From Polaromonas sp. (GTDB taxonomy: Bacteria > Pseudomonadota > Gammaproteobacteria > Burkholderiales > Burkholderiaceae_C): 50,897 nt of DNA. Each line of letters opens with the position of its first letter. Position 1 is the stretch's first letter. Both the position numbers and the translations under genes were made by a program. Below the pieces are notes generated by a model, which saw nothing but the letters and a program-made list of their open reading frames with translations, had not been told where the DNA came from and searched no databases. Location of the stretch: positions 1 through 50,897 of the forward strand of contig NZ_JAQSDN010000025.1 of NCBI RefSeq assembly GCF_029945925.1, read 5' to 3'. Positions 8,248 to 15,514 of this stretch are shown here, in pieces.

Positions 8248-9204
8248 TCAGGCCAGCAGGCTGCGCGCTGCGGCTGCGATGTCGGCCGCGGCGACACGCG
8301 ACTGGGCTTCGAGCACGGGCGCGTAACCCACGGGAATGCGCGGCGCGCCCAGCCGTTTGACCTTGCAGCCCAAGGCCTCGGCGACGGTGGCGGCGACTTC
8401 GGCGCCGAAGCCTGCCGCCTGCACCGCCTCATGCACCACCAGCAATTTGCCGGTCTTGCGGCAGGAGGCCAGCACCGCCTCGCGGTCCCAGGGCCAGATG
8501 CTGCGCAGGTCGATCAGTTCGACGGCGATGCCCTCTATGGCGAGTTGCTCGCAGGCGTCGGCGCAGACCTGCACCTGTTTGCTCCAGCTCACCAGCGTGA
8601 GGGCGCTGCCGGCGCGCACGGTGCGGGCCTGGCCCAGCACGGCTTTCTCTGCGGTATTGACCTCACCACTCAGGCCCCACAGCGTCTTGTGCTCCATGTA
8701 GACCACCGGGTCGCCGCTGGCCAGCGCCGCGCGCAGCATCGAATAATTGTCCTGCGGCGTGGCGGGGCAGACCACCACCACGCCGGGCAGGTGGGCGAAC
8801 CAGCTTTCGAGCGACTGCGAATGCTGCGCGGCCGACGAGTCCCAGATGCCGATGGGCATGCGCACCACCATGGGCACGCGGCCCTGGCCGCCGAACATGA
8901 AGCGGTTTTTGGCGGCCTGATTCACGATCTCGTCCATGCCGCACAGCGCAAAGTCCACCACGCGCATCTCGACCACCGGCCGCAGGCCGGCCAGCGCCAT
9001 GCCAACGCCAGCGCCCAGGATGGCGGCTTCGCTGATCGGGGTGTCGATCACGCGGTCCCCGCCGAAGCGCTCCTGCAAGCCCCTGTACTGGCCGAAGATG
9101 CCGCCCCGGCCCACGTCTTCGCCGATCACCACCACATTGGCGTCGGCTTCCATCTCATGCGCCACGGCCAACGCCGCGGCTTCAGCGTAAGTCATCAGCG
9201 CCAT
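8248..9204 (-). CDS. Thiamine-diphosphate 2-oxo acid/acetoin dehydrogenase E1 component, beta subunit
   Basis: A 318-residue protein of the transketolase-like pyrimidine-binding plus transketolase C-terminal family, the normal size of an E1 beta subunit (AcoB/PdhB/BkdB). Characteristic blocks are VIGEDVGRGGIFGQYRGL, DTPISEAAILGAGVGMALAG and SLESWFAHLPGVVVVCPATP. It forms an alpha2beta2 enzyme with the product of the preceding gene, which it overlaps by 10 bases, so the two are translationally coupled. No E2 or E3 gene is in the window, so the substrate (acetoin, pyruvate, branched-chain or another oxo acid) cannot be assigned. The TRAP genes downstream may import that substrate. Confidence 0.92.
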   Translation of the reverse strand: MALMTYAEAAALAVAHEMEADANVVVIGEDVGRGGIFGQYRGLQERFGGDRVIDTPISEAAILGAGVGMALAGLRPVVEMRVVDFALCGMDEIVNQAAKNRFMFGGQGRVPMVVRMPIGIWDSSAAQHSQSLESWFAHLPGVVVVCPATPQDNYSMLRAALASGDPVVYMEHKTLWGLSGEVNTAEKAVLGQARTVRAGSALTLVSWSKQVQVCADACEQLAIEGIAVELIDLRSIWPWDREAVLASCRKTGKLLVVHEAVQAAGFGAEVAATVAEALGCKVKRLGAPRIPVGYAPVLEAQSRVAAADIAAAARSLLA

Positions 9205-10208
9205 GTGCCGGCCCCCGTGGTCTGGATGTCGGTGAAGGCCGCAGCGGCATCGGGCCAGGGCGCGGCGTCGGCACCGGCGACGGCGGCAGCGACCTCATCG
9301 GTCGCCTGCGTTTCGATGGCGGCGAGCACACCCGCATCACCGCCGGCCTGCAGGTAGGCAGCGCGGGCGCGCGCGATCGGGTCGGTCTTGAGCGCCTCGT
9401 TCAGTTCATCAGGATGGCGGTAAGCCGCCGGGTCCACCGAGACATGGCCCTTGACGCGGTAGGTGATGGCGTGCAGCAGGCGCGGACCGATGCCCGAGCG
9501 CACCTGCTGCACCAGCGTGGCGGCGGCCGCAAACACGGCCAGCACGTCGTTGCCGTCAACCTTGACTGCAGGAATGTCAAAACTTTCGGCGCGCACCGAG
9601 GCGCCCGCGCCGGCCGTCATCGGACCGCTGGCGGTGGTGGCGCTCCAGCGGTTGTCTTCGCAGACAAAGAGAACCGGCAGGCTGTAGACCTGCGCCCAGT
9701 TCAGCGCCTCCAGGAAGGGACCGCGGTTGATGGCGCCGTCGCCAAAAAAACAGACCGTGATCGCATCACGTTTTTGCAGCTTCTGCGCATGGGCAGCACC
9801 GACGGCAATCGGCAGACCGGCAGCCACCACGCCGTTGGCGCCCAGCATGCCGACCGAGAAGTCGGCGATGTGCATGGAGCCGCCCTTGCCGCCGTTGAAG
9901 CCGGTGGCCTTGCCGAACAGCTCGCTCATCATGCCCTGCAGGTCGGCGCCCTTGGCCAGGGTGTGGCCGTGGCCGCGGTGGGTGGAGGTCAGATAGTCCT
10001 CGCGCTTGAGGTGAGCGCAGACGCCGGCCGGCACGGCTTCCTGGCCGGTGGACAGGTGCAGCGGGCCGCGCACGCGGGCGGTGCCGTCGGCGGCCTTGCC
10101 ATAGGCGCTGACGCCACCCTGGCTGGCGATTTCAGCTGCATTTTCAAAAGCCCGGATACGGACCATGGTGCGGTACAACGCCGCGAGTTGTTCTGCCTTG
10201 CCGCTCAA
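9195..10208 (-). CDS. Thiamine-diphosphate 2-oxo acid/acetoin dehydrogenase E1 component, alpha subunit
   Basis: A 337-residue E1 alpha subunit. The thiamine-diphosphate motif runs from GDGAINRG (from residue 156) to EDN (residues 184-186). STHRGHGHTLAKG and KGGSMH are the conserved active-site blocks. The start appears to be TTG at 10208, with GGAGA about 8 bases upstream and LYRTMVRIRAFE at the usual distance. The first half of the ThDP motif reads INRG where AANQG or similar is usual, a small deviation. It resembles AcoA of acetoin dehydrogenases more than long PDH E1, but substrate assignment is inference. Confidence 0.92.
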   Translation of the reverse strand: MSGKAEQLAALYRTMVRIRAFENAAEIASQGGVSAYGKAADGTARVRGPLHLSTGQEAVPAGVCAHLKREDYLTSTHRGHGHTLAKGADLQGMMSELFGKATGFNGGKGGSMHIADFSVGMLGANGVVAAGLPIAVGAAHAQKLQKRDAITVCFFGDGAINRGPFLEALNWAQVYSLPVLFVCEDNRWSATTASGPMTAGAGASVRAESFDIPAVKVDGNDVLAVFAAAATLVQQVRSGIGPRLLHAITYRVKGHVSVDPAAYRHPDELNEALKTDPIARARAAYLQAGGDAGVLAAIETQATDEVAAAVAGADAAPWPDAAAAFTDIQTTGAGTWR

Positions 10209-10267
10209 AAGTGTCTCCGGCTGTCTTATTGGTATGTGTGCATTGTATTGGCTCGCAGGCCCTGGTT

Positions 10268-10933
10268 TTACCGGAGGTGGCCGGCCAGCTCAGCCATGTC
10301 GGTGAATATCCATGTCGCACCGGCCTGGCGCAGCGCAGCCGGCGCGTCGTGCCCGGCTTCCGGCGGGCTGTAGCCAAACACGGTGGCGCCGGCGGCCACG
10401 CCGGAGGTGACGCCGGCCACGGTGTCTTCCACCACCACGCAGCGGTGCGGGGCGATGCCCAGCGCGGCGGCAGCGGCCAGGTAGACATCGGGGGCGGGTT
10501 TGGAGCGCGGCATCTCGTGCCCGCTGAAGATGCGGCCGTGGAAGCTGGGCATGAGGCCGCACTTTTCCAGCTGCAGCTCGACCTTGAAGCGGTCGGCGCC
10601 GGAGGCGCAGGCAATGCGGCCTTCATAGAGGGTGTGGATCTGCGCCACGGTTTCGACAGCGCCGCGAATCGGCAGCAGGCCTTCGACGAGCGCCTCGTTG
10701 CGCCGGCCGCGAAACTCATGCAGCCACTGCTCGGTCAGCGGCTGGCCGGTGTTGGCCTCGATGACGGCGATTTCGTCCTTGACGGCCTTGCCAATGAACA
10801 GGCGCATGCACTCGGCGGAGCTGAGCTTCCAGCCGGCCTCTTCCAGCATGTCGCGCAGCACGCCGTTGGTGATGGGCTCGCTGTCGACCAGCACGCCGTC
10901 ACAGTCAAACAACACGGCTTCGAATTTCAACAC
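10268..10933 (-). CDS. HAD-superfamily phosphatase (beta-phosphoglucomutase/phosphoglycolate phosphatase-like)
   Basis: A 221-residue HAD subfamily IA hydrolase with all four motifs: DCDGVLVDSE (nucleophile D10, acid/base D12), CASGAD (motif II), RSKPAPD (motif III lysine) and VVVEDTVAG (motif IV). The cap domain is helical (residues about 17-85). The start is GTG at 10933 with GAGAGG 7 bases upstream. It probably dephosphorylates or isomerises a small phosphorylated metabolite; the substrate is not predictable. It precedes the E1 alpha gene by 59 bp on the same strand and may be the first gene of that operon. Confidence 0.9.
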   Translation of the reverse strand: MLKFEAVLFDCDGVLVDSEPITNGVLRDMLEEAGWKLSSAECMRLFIGKAVKDEIAVIEANTGQPLTEQWLHEFRGRRNEALVEGLLPIRGAVETVAQIHTLYEGRIACASGADRFKVELQLEKCGLMPSFHGRIFSGHEMPRSKPAPDVYLAAAAALGIAPHRCVVVEDTVAGVTSGVAAGATVFGYSPPEAGHDAPAALRQAGATWIFTDMAELAGHLR

Positions 10934-10953
10934 GGGTGGCCTCTCTTCAAAAT

Positions 10954-11009
10954 GCTATTGATTTAGTAGCTGCTGGCGCAGGCGGGAAAAGGGCTGGAGG
11001 CCTTTTTTA
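10954..11009 (+). repeat. Dispersed intergenic repeat, copy 3
   Basis: This copy reads GCTATTGATTTAGTAGCTGC, then TGGCGCAGGCG, then AAAAGGGCTGGAGGCC. It fills most of the gap between the HAD and YchJ-like genes. Confidence 0.8.
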
Positions 11010-11026
11010 TTCACAAACCTCAGGCA

Positions 11027-11419
11027 TCACAGCTGGTCGCCGTCCACATAGTACCAACGGCCGTCTTCGCGCACAAAGCGGCTGCGCTCGTGCAGGCGCA
11101 CGGCGGGGCTCCCCGGGTTTTTCTGGCGGGCGACAAATTCGACTTCGGCGTGGCTGTCGTCCAGCAGCCGGTGCTGGCGCACGTCCAGCCCCAGCCACTT
11201 CACGCCGGGGTCGAACTCGATGGCCGGTGGGCGGTGGCTGGCGTGCCAGGTGGCCAGCAGGTAGTCGGCCCGCTCGAGCACAAAGGCGGTGTAACGCGAG
11301 CGCATCAGCGTTTCGGCATCGGGTGCCGGCGTGTCATGCGCCAAGTAGCGGGCGCAGCAGGCGGCGTAGGCCAGCGGCCGGCCGCGTGTATCGGCCCGGC
11401 CGCAGGGGCAGGCAGCCAC
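11027..11419 (-). CDS. YchJ/UPF0225-like protein with SEC-C-type metal-binding N-terminus
   Basis: A 130-residue protein. The N-terminus CPCGRADTRGRPLAYAACCARY is a divergent SEC-C-like Cys cluster (here split as CPCG ... CC). It is followed by the YchJ core MRSRYTAFVL...YLLATWH and a C-terminal block FVARQKNPGS...SRFVREDGRWYYVDGD, an NTF2-like fold. Function of the family is unknown. The probable start is GTG at 11419 with AGGGG 7 bases upstream; that site lies at the edge of the inverted-repeat element at 11429-11595, so the element forms this gene's leader. Confidence 0.85.
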   Translation of the reverse strand: MAACPCGRADTRGRPLAYAACCARYLAHDTPAPDAETLMRSRYTAFVLERADYLLATWHASHRPPAIEFDPGVKWLGLDVRQHRLLDDSHAEVEFVARQKNPGSPAVRLHERSRFVREDGRWYYVDGDQL

Positions 11420-11428
11420 CGTCAGCCC

Positions 11429-11595
11429 CTAGTACTGCAACCCGAAAATATCGAAACATGAAAGCGCGCCTTCGCACCCGTGGCGGCGTTGCAATCCTTG
11501 CGAAGGCGCACAGCCTTCGCTGCGGCTTGCGCCTTGCCCTGGGCACGAAGTCATCACTTTCATTTTGTTTCGCTACTTCCGTGCTGCAGTACTAG
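11429..11595. mobile_element. 167-bp inverted-repeat element (MITE-like), terminal CTAGTACTGCA
   Basis: The left arm (11429-11464) and right arm (11557-11595) are imperfect inverted copies: each reads CTAGTACTGCA, a variable CG-rich stretch, CGAAACA and ATGAAAG inward. The centre has no gene. The outermost CTAG is itself palindromic, so a 4-bp target duplication cannot be told from the arm. The right arm runs into the rhodanese gene and supplies its last codons and TAG stop, which shows the element inserted into or next to pre-existing genes. No transposase is present. Confidence 0.65.
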
Positions 11596-12022
11596 CGGGG
11601 TGGCGCGCCGCGTGGGCCAGCTTGTGCGCTTCCAGGGTTTCCATAGCGGCGCCCTGCTTTTTCCACTCGGCAAAGCCGCCGTCGATGTGGGCCACGTTGG
11701 TCATGCCCATGTCCTGCAGCGTCTTGGTGGCCAGCGCGCTGCGCCAGCCGGCGCCGCAGAACAGGATGAACTGCTTGCTCTCGTCGCCGAACACCGGCTT
11801 GAAATAGGGCGAGGCCGGGTCCACCCAGAACTCCAGCATGCCGCGCGGCGCCAGCAGGGCACCCGGCACCGTGCCTTCGCGTTCAAGCTCGCGCACGTCG
11901 CGGATGTCGACGATCTGCACCTGCGGGTCGGCGAGTCTGGCCTGGGCCTCGGCCACCGAATAAGTGGTGACCTGCGCCATGGCCTCATCGACGAGGGCGC
12001 GGAATCCTTTGGTGATGGGCAT
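11573..12022 (-). CDS. Rhodanese-like sulfurtransferase
   Basis: A 149-residue single-domain rhodanese. QIVDIRDVRELEREG is the CH2A-like block and FCGAGWRSALA is the active-site loop with catalytic C89. It is cytoplasmic (no signal peptide), probably handling persulfide sulfur; the donor is unknown. The C-terminal tail STAARK and the stop lie inside the 11429-11595 element, so the original C-terminus has been replaced. The start at 12022 fits the conserved fold, but the ribosome binding site is weak. Confidence 0.9.
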   Translation of the reverse strand: MPITKGFRALVDEAMAQVTTYSVAEAQARLADPQVQIVDIRDVRELEREGTVPGALLAPRGMLEFWVDPASPYFKPVFGDESKQFILFCGAGWRSALATKTLQDMGMTNVAHIDGGFAEWKKQGAAMETLEAHKLAHAARHPASTAARK

Positions 12023-12104
12023 GGGATTTGTCTCTGGTTGTGGATGGCGGACGGGCGGTCAAGTTTACGGCGCCGGGGGCTCGATTCAAGCAGGGGCCGC
12101 GGGA

Positions 12105-12179
12105 CCGGCTTTGCCGGACCGCAGGCGCAGCGGCCCCCTCGGGGGGCAGGGAGTTACACGCAGTGAACGACCGTGGGGG
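12105..12179 (+). repeat. Dispersed GC-rich repeat abutting acyl-CoA dehydrogenase stop
   Basis: It has a hairpin GGCCCCCTCGGGGGGC and ends GTTACACGCAGTGAACGACC then GTGGGGGCT, one base before the stop codon of the acyl-CoA dehydrogenase. Its end matches, inverted, the left end of the 7413-7647 element. It belongs to a repeat type I associate with Comamonadaceae intergenic DNA. Confidence 0.65.
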
Positions 12180-13307
12180 CTAAAGTGCCCTTTGGATGAT
12201 GATTTTCTGCACGTCACTCGTGCCTTCGTAGATCTGGCAGACGCGCACGTCGCGGTAGATGCGTTCCACCGGAAAGTCGCTGACATACCCGTAGCCGCCC
12301 AGGGTCTGGATGGCGGCACTGCAGACTTCTTCGGCCATTTCGCTGGCGAAGAGTTTGGCCATGGCCGCCTCCTTCAGGCAGGGCAGCCCGGCGTCGCGCA
12401 GGCTGGCGGCGTGCCAGATCAGCTGGCGTGCGGCTTCCAGTTTGGTGGCGCAGTCGGCCAGACGGAAACCGACCGCCTGGTGGTTGAAGATGGCGGTGCC
12501 GAAGCTCTTGCGCTCTTTGGCGTACTGCACGGCAAATTCAAACGCGCTGCGCGCCATGCCCACGCTTTGCGCGGCAATGCCGATGCGCCCGCCTTCGAGC
12601 GCGCCCAGTGCGATCTTGTAGCCTTCGCCCTCGGCGCCGATCAGGTTGTCGGCCGGGATGCGGCAGTTGTCGAAGTTGATCTGCGCCGTGTCGCTGGAGT
12701 TCTGGCCCAGCTTGTCTTCAAGCCGCGCAACGACGTAACCGGGCGCGTTGGTGGGTACCATGAAGGCGCTCATGCCTTTTTTGCCGGCGCCCTTGTCGGT
12801 GACGGCAATCACCACGGCCGCGTGGCCGTTCTTGCCGCTGGTGATGAACTGCTTGACGCCGTTGATCACGTATTCGTCACCCTCTTTCACCGCGGTGGTG
12901 CGCAGCGACGAGGCGTCGCTGCCTACATGCGGCTCGGTCAGGCAGAACACGCCCAGCATCTGCCCCTGCGCCAGCGGCGTGAGCCACTGCTTTTTCTGCG
13001 CGGCATTGCCGTAACGCAAAAGGATGGCGTTGACCGGGCAGTTGGTCACACTGATGGCGGTGCTGGTGCCGCCGTCGCCAGCGGCGATTTCCTCGATCAC
13101 CAGCGCGAGCGTCAGGTAGTCGAGGTTGGCGCCGCCCAACTCTTCGGGCACGCAGATGCCGTAAGCACCCAGCGCCGCCAGTCCCTGGTGCGCCTCTTTC
13201 GGGAAGTGGTGCGCCTTGTCCCACTTTGCGGCATGGGGCCAGAGTTCGGTCTGGGCAAAGTCGCGCACCGCGTCGCGAATCATTTCCTGGTCTTGTGTCA
13301 GCAGCAT
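12180..13307 (-). CDS. Acyl-CoA dehydrogenase (short-chain type)
   Basis: A 375-residue FAD flavoenzyme of usual length. Signatures are LTEPHVGSDASSLRTTA (PS00072-like, FAD/acyl contacts) and QTLGGYGYVSDFPVERIYRD near the C-terminus, with the catalytic glutamate in CQIYEGTSDVQ. It oxidises an acyl-CoA to the 2-enoyl-CoA in the cytoplasm, passing electrons to ETF. Glu in the C-terminal position fits short/medium-chain enzymes rather than isovaleryl-CoA dehydrogenase, so it is distinct from the gene at 18028. It lies 9 bp downstream of the SDR gene. Exact chain preference is not inferable. Confidence 0.93.
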   Translation of the reverse strand: MLLTQDQEMIRDAVRDFAQTELWPHAAKWDKAHHFPKEAHQGLAALGAYGICVPEELGGANLDYLTLALVIEEIAAGDGGTSTAISVTNCPVNAILLRYGNAAQKKQWLTPLAQGQMLGVFCLTEPHVGSDASSLRTTAVKEGDEYVINGVKQFITSGKNGHAAVVIAVTDKGAGKKGMSAFMVPTNAPGYVVARLEDKLGQNSSDTAQINFDNCRIPADNLIGAEGEGYKIALGALEGGRIGIAAQSVGMARSAFEFAVQYAKERKSFGTAIFNHQAVGFRLADCATKLEAARQLIWHAASLRDAGLPCLKEAAMAKLFASEMAEEVCSAAIQTLGGYGYVSDFPVERIYRDVRVCQIYEGTSDVQKIIIQRAL

Positions 13308-13316
13308 GAGGAGTAC

Positions 13317-13982
13317 CTACCAGGCCAAAACCTGGCCGTCGTGGTTGATGAAAGTGCCATTGTGTTCCGCGCGCAGGCTGGCCACGGTGGTGCGCATGTC
13401 AGCAACGCTTTGCGTGACATCGAGATCGGCGCCAGCGCCACCCATGTCGGTCTTGACCCAGCCGGGGTGCATCGCAACGCAGATGGCTTTGCCCTGCAAG
13501 CCAAACGATATGTCTTTGACCACCGAGTTGACGGCGGATTTGGAGGCGCGGTACAGCCAGCTGTTGCCATTGGTGCGCAGCCCGATAGAGCCCATGCGGG
13601 ATGACAAGACCACCAGCCGGGCGTCAGGCGCCAGAACCTCCACGAGTTGCGGCAGGACGCGCATAGGCGCCAGCACGTTGGTGCGCATCACCTGATCGAA
13701 CACATCGGCAGCCGGTGGGTCGCTCGCATTGCCGCCCGCCAAAACCCCGGCGACATACAGCGCGACGTCGATTTTTTCGCCATCGAGCAACCAGTCCAGG
13801 CCACTGATGCTGGCCGGCTCGGCCACATCAACGCGCAGGGCCTTGGCGCCCAGCGCTTTCAGGCGCTGCAGCCCCGCGTCGTCGCGGGCCGTGGCAATGA
13901 CCTTTGCGCCGTCGGCCACATACTGCCGCACAAACTCCAGCCCGATGCCGCGCGAGGCGCCGATGACGAGGACGGTGCTCAT
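13317..13982 (-). CDS. Short-chain dehydrogenase/reductase
   Basis: A 221-residue Rossmann-fold SDR of the classical/C-factor-like small type. The cofactor motif GASRGIG is at residues 8-14, the catalytic Ser in VVLSSRMGS, and the YRASK pair Y144/K148. The acidic/basic residues after strand 2 (ATARD) suggest NADP(H), a weak inference. It shares a direction and a 9-bp gap with the acyl-CoA dehydrogenase. The region just upstream is occupied by a MITE-like element beginning 14 bp before the ATG, and no ribosome binding site is visible, so expression may be altered. Confidence 0.92.
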   Translation of the reverse strand: MSTVLVIGASRGIGLEFVRQYVADGAKVIATARDDAGLQRLKALGAKALRVDVAEPASISGLDWLLDGEKIDVALYVAGVLAGGNASDPPAADVFDQVMRTNVLAPMRVLPQLVEVLAPDARLVVLSSRMGSIGLRTNGNSWLYRASKSAVNSVVKDISFGLQGKAICVAMHPGWVKTDMGGAGADLDVTQSVADMRTTVASLRAEHNGTFINHDGQVLAW

Positions 13983-13996
13983 ATCAGCATTTTTTC

Positions 13997-14180
13997 GTAA
14001 CTACTCAGGTCGCTGCATGCAGCATGCTTTTCTTGCCCCCTCGCCCTGTGGGAGAGGGTTGGGGTGAGGGCCAGCAGGGCACAACAGGCGATAACTCTAT
14101 GCACAGACCGCCAGCCCTCACCCCCGCCCTCTCCCAGGGGGAGAGGGAGTAAAACCCGCCCAGACGACCTGAGTAGTTAC
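13997..14180. mobile_element. 184-bp MITE-like element with 16-bp perfect terminal inverted repeats
   Basis: The ends are GTAACTACTCAGGTCG (13997-14012) and its exact reverse complement (14165-14180). The flanks ATTTTTTC (left) and ATTTTCTC (right) match 7 of 8, as expected for an aged 8-bp target duplication. Ends starting GTAA and 8-bp duplications are known for the IS66 family, so an IS66-type transposase acting in trans is a reasonable guess. The interior is a second inverted repeat of CCCTCACCCC/CCCTCTCCC type and codes for nothing. Confidence 0.75.
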
Positions 14181-14195
14181 ATTTTCTCAAGGGAA

Positions 14196-14247
14196 ATCAG
14201 CCTCCAACCCTTATACGACGTGCGCAACCAGCTATATAATTTATAGC
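14196..14247 (-). repeat. Dispersed intergenic repeat, copy 4 (inverted)
   Basis: On the minus strand this copy reads GCTATAAATTATATAGCTGG, then TTGCGCACG, then AAGGGTTGGAGGCTGAT. It overlaps the thiolase stop codon: the TAA lies inside the GCTATAA start of the repeat. Confidence 0.8.
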
Positions 14248-15434
14248 AACTCAATCGCTATCGCCGTGCCTTCACCGCCGCCTATACACAGCGTGGCAAC
14301 ACCTTTTTTCAGGCCGCGGGCCTTGAGCGCATACATCAGCGTGACGATGATGCGTGCGCCGCTGCAACCAATCGGGTGGCCCAGCGCGCAGGCGCCGCCA
14401 TTGACGTTGACGATGTCGTGGCTGATGCCGAGTTCCTTCATGGCGGCCATGGGCACCACGGCAAAAGCCTCGTTGATTTCCCACAGGTCCACGTCTTTCA
14501 CGCTCCAGCCGATTTTCTTGAGCAGCTTCTGCACCGCGCCGACCGGTGCGGTGGTGAACCACTCGGGCGCCTGGGCAAAAGTGGCATGGCCGACGATGCG
14601 GGCCAGCGGCTTGGCGCCCAGCTCCTTCGCCGTTGATTCGCGGGTGAGCACCAGGGCGGCCGCGCCGTCGTTGATCGACGAGCTGGACGCGGCGGTGATG
14701 GTGCCGTCTTTCTTGAAGGCGGGGCGCAGCGTGGAAATCTTGTCGAGCTTGACCTTGCCCGGACCTTCGTCGATGGAAATCACGGTGTCGCCGCTGCGGC
14801 CCTTGACGGTGACGGGCGTGATCTCGGCCTTGAAGGCGCCGGACTCGGTGGCGGCCTTGGCGCGGTTGACGCTGGTGGTGGCGAAAGCGTCCTGCGCTTC
14901 CCGCGTGAACTGATACTTCTCGGCGCACTGCTCGCCGAAGGTGCCCATGGCACGGCCGGGTTCGTAGGCGTCTTCCAGGCCGTCAAGCATCATGTGGTCG
15001 TAAATGCGGTCATGACCGATGCGGATGCCGCTGCGGCCCTTGAGCAGCAGGTGCGGTGCGTTGGTCATGCTTTCCATGCCGCCGGACACCATCACGTCGC
15101 GGCTGCCGACCAGCAGCTGGTCGTGCGCGAGCAGGGTGGCTTCCATGCCGGAGCCGCACATCTTGGACAGCGTGACCGCGCCCGCGCTGGCGGGCAGGCC
15201 GCCCTTGAAACCGGCCTGGCGCGCCGGCGCCTGGCCCTGGCCGGCCATCAGGCAGTTGCCGAACAGCACTTCGTCGACTTTTTCGGCCGCAATGCCGGAG
15301 CGCTCGATGGCCGCCTTGATGGCGGCGCCGCCAAGGTCGTGCGCGGCAAGGCTGGAAAAGTCGCCCTGAAAGCCGCCCATGGGGGTGCGGGCGGCGCCGA
15401 GGATGACGACGGAATCAGTGATGGGATTGGACAT
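14241..15434 (-). CDS. Acetyl-CoA C-acetyltransferase (thiolase)
   Basis: A 397-residue thiolase of normal length. The acyl-enzyme cysteine C93 lies in SKMCGSGMEA, the catalytic His353 in GGACALGHPIGCSGAR, and the proton-transfer C383 in LCIGGGEGTA. It condenses two acetyl-CoA or cleaves acetoacetyl-CoA, serving leucine/fatty-acid degradation or polyhydroxybutyrate synthesis (PhaA/AtoB type). The start at 15434 has AGGAG 7 bases upstream. It sits between aceK and the SDR gene on the same strand, matching the acetyl-CoA theme of the block. Its stop codon is embedded in a dispersed repeat. Confidence 0.95.
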   Translation of the reverse strand: MSNPITDSVVILGAARTPMGGFQGDFSSLAAHDLGGAAIKAAIERSGIAAEKVDEVLFGNCLMAGQGQAPARQAGFKGGLPASAGAVTLSKMCGSGMEATLLAHDQLLVGSRDVMVSGGMESMTNAPHLLLKGRSGIRIGHDRIYDHMMLDGLEDAYEPGRAMGTFGEQCAEKYQFTREAQDAFATTSVNRAKAATESGAFKAEITPVTVKGRSGDTVISIDEGPGKVKLDKISTLRPAFKKDGTITAASSSSINDGAAALVLTRESTAKELGAKPLARIVGHATFAQAPEWFTTAPVGAVQKLLKKIGWSVKDVDLWEINEAFAVVPMAAMKELGISHDIVNVNGGACALGHPIGCSGARIIVTLMYALKARGLKKGVATLCIGGGEGTAIAIELL

Positions 15435-15514
15435 GGTGGTTTTCTCCTGAGTTGAACAAGTTAAACAAATTAGGCAAGCTGGATGACTGCGCCGCGCTCT
15501 TCACAGGGCCGTGC

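Noticed and set aside
11964..13604. Plus-strand open frame (546 codons) opposite the acyl-CoA dehydrogenase
   Set aside because: Antisense to a clear flavoenzyme gene, and it runs through repeat DNA at its start.
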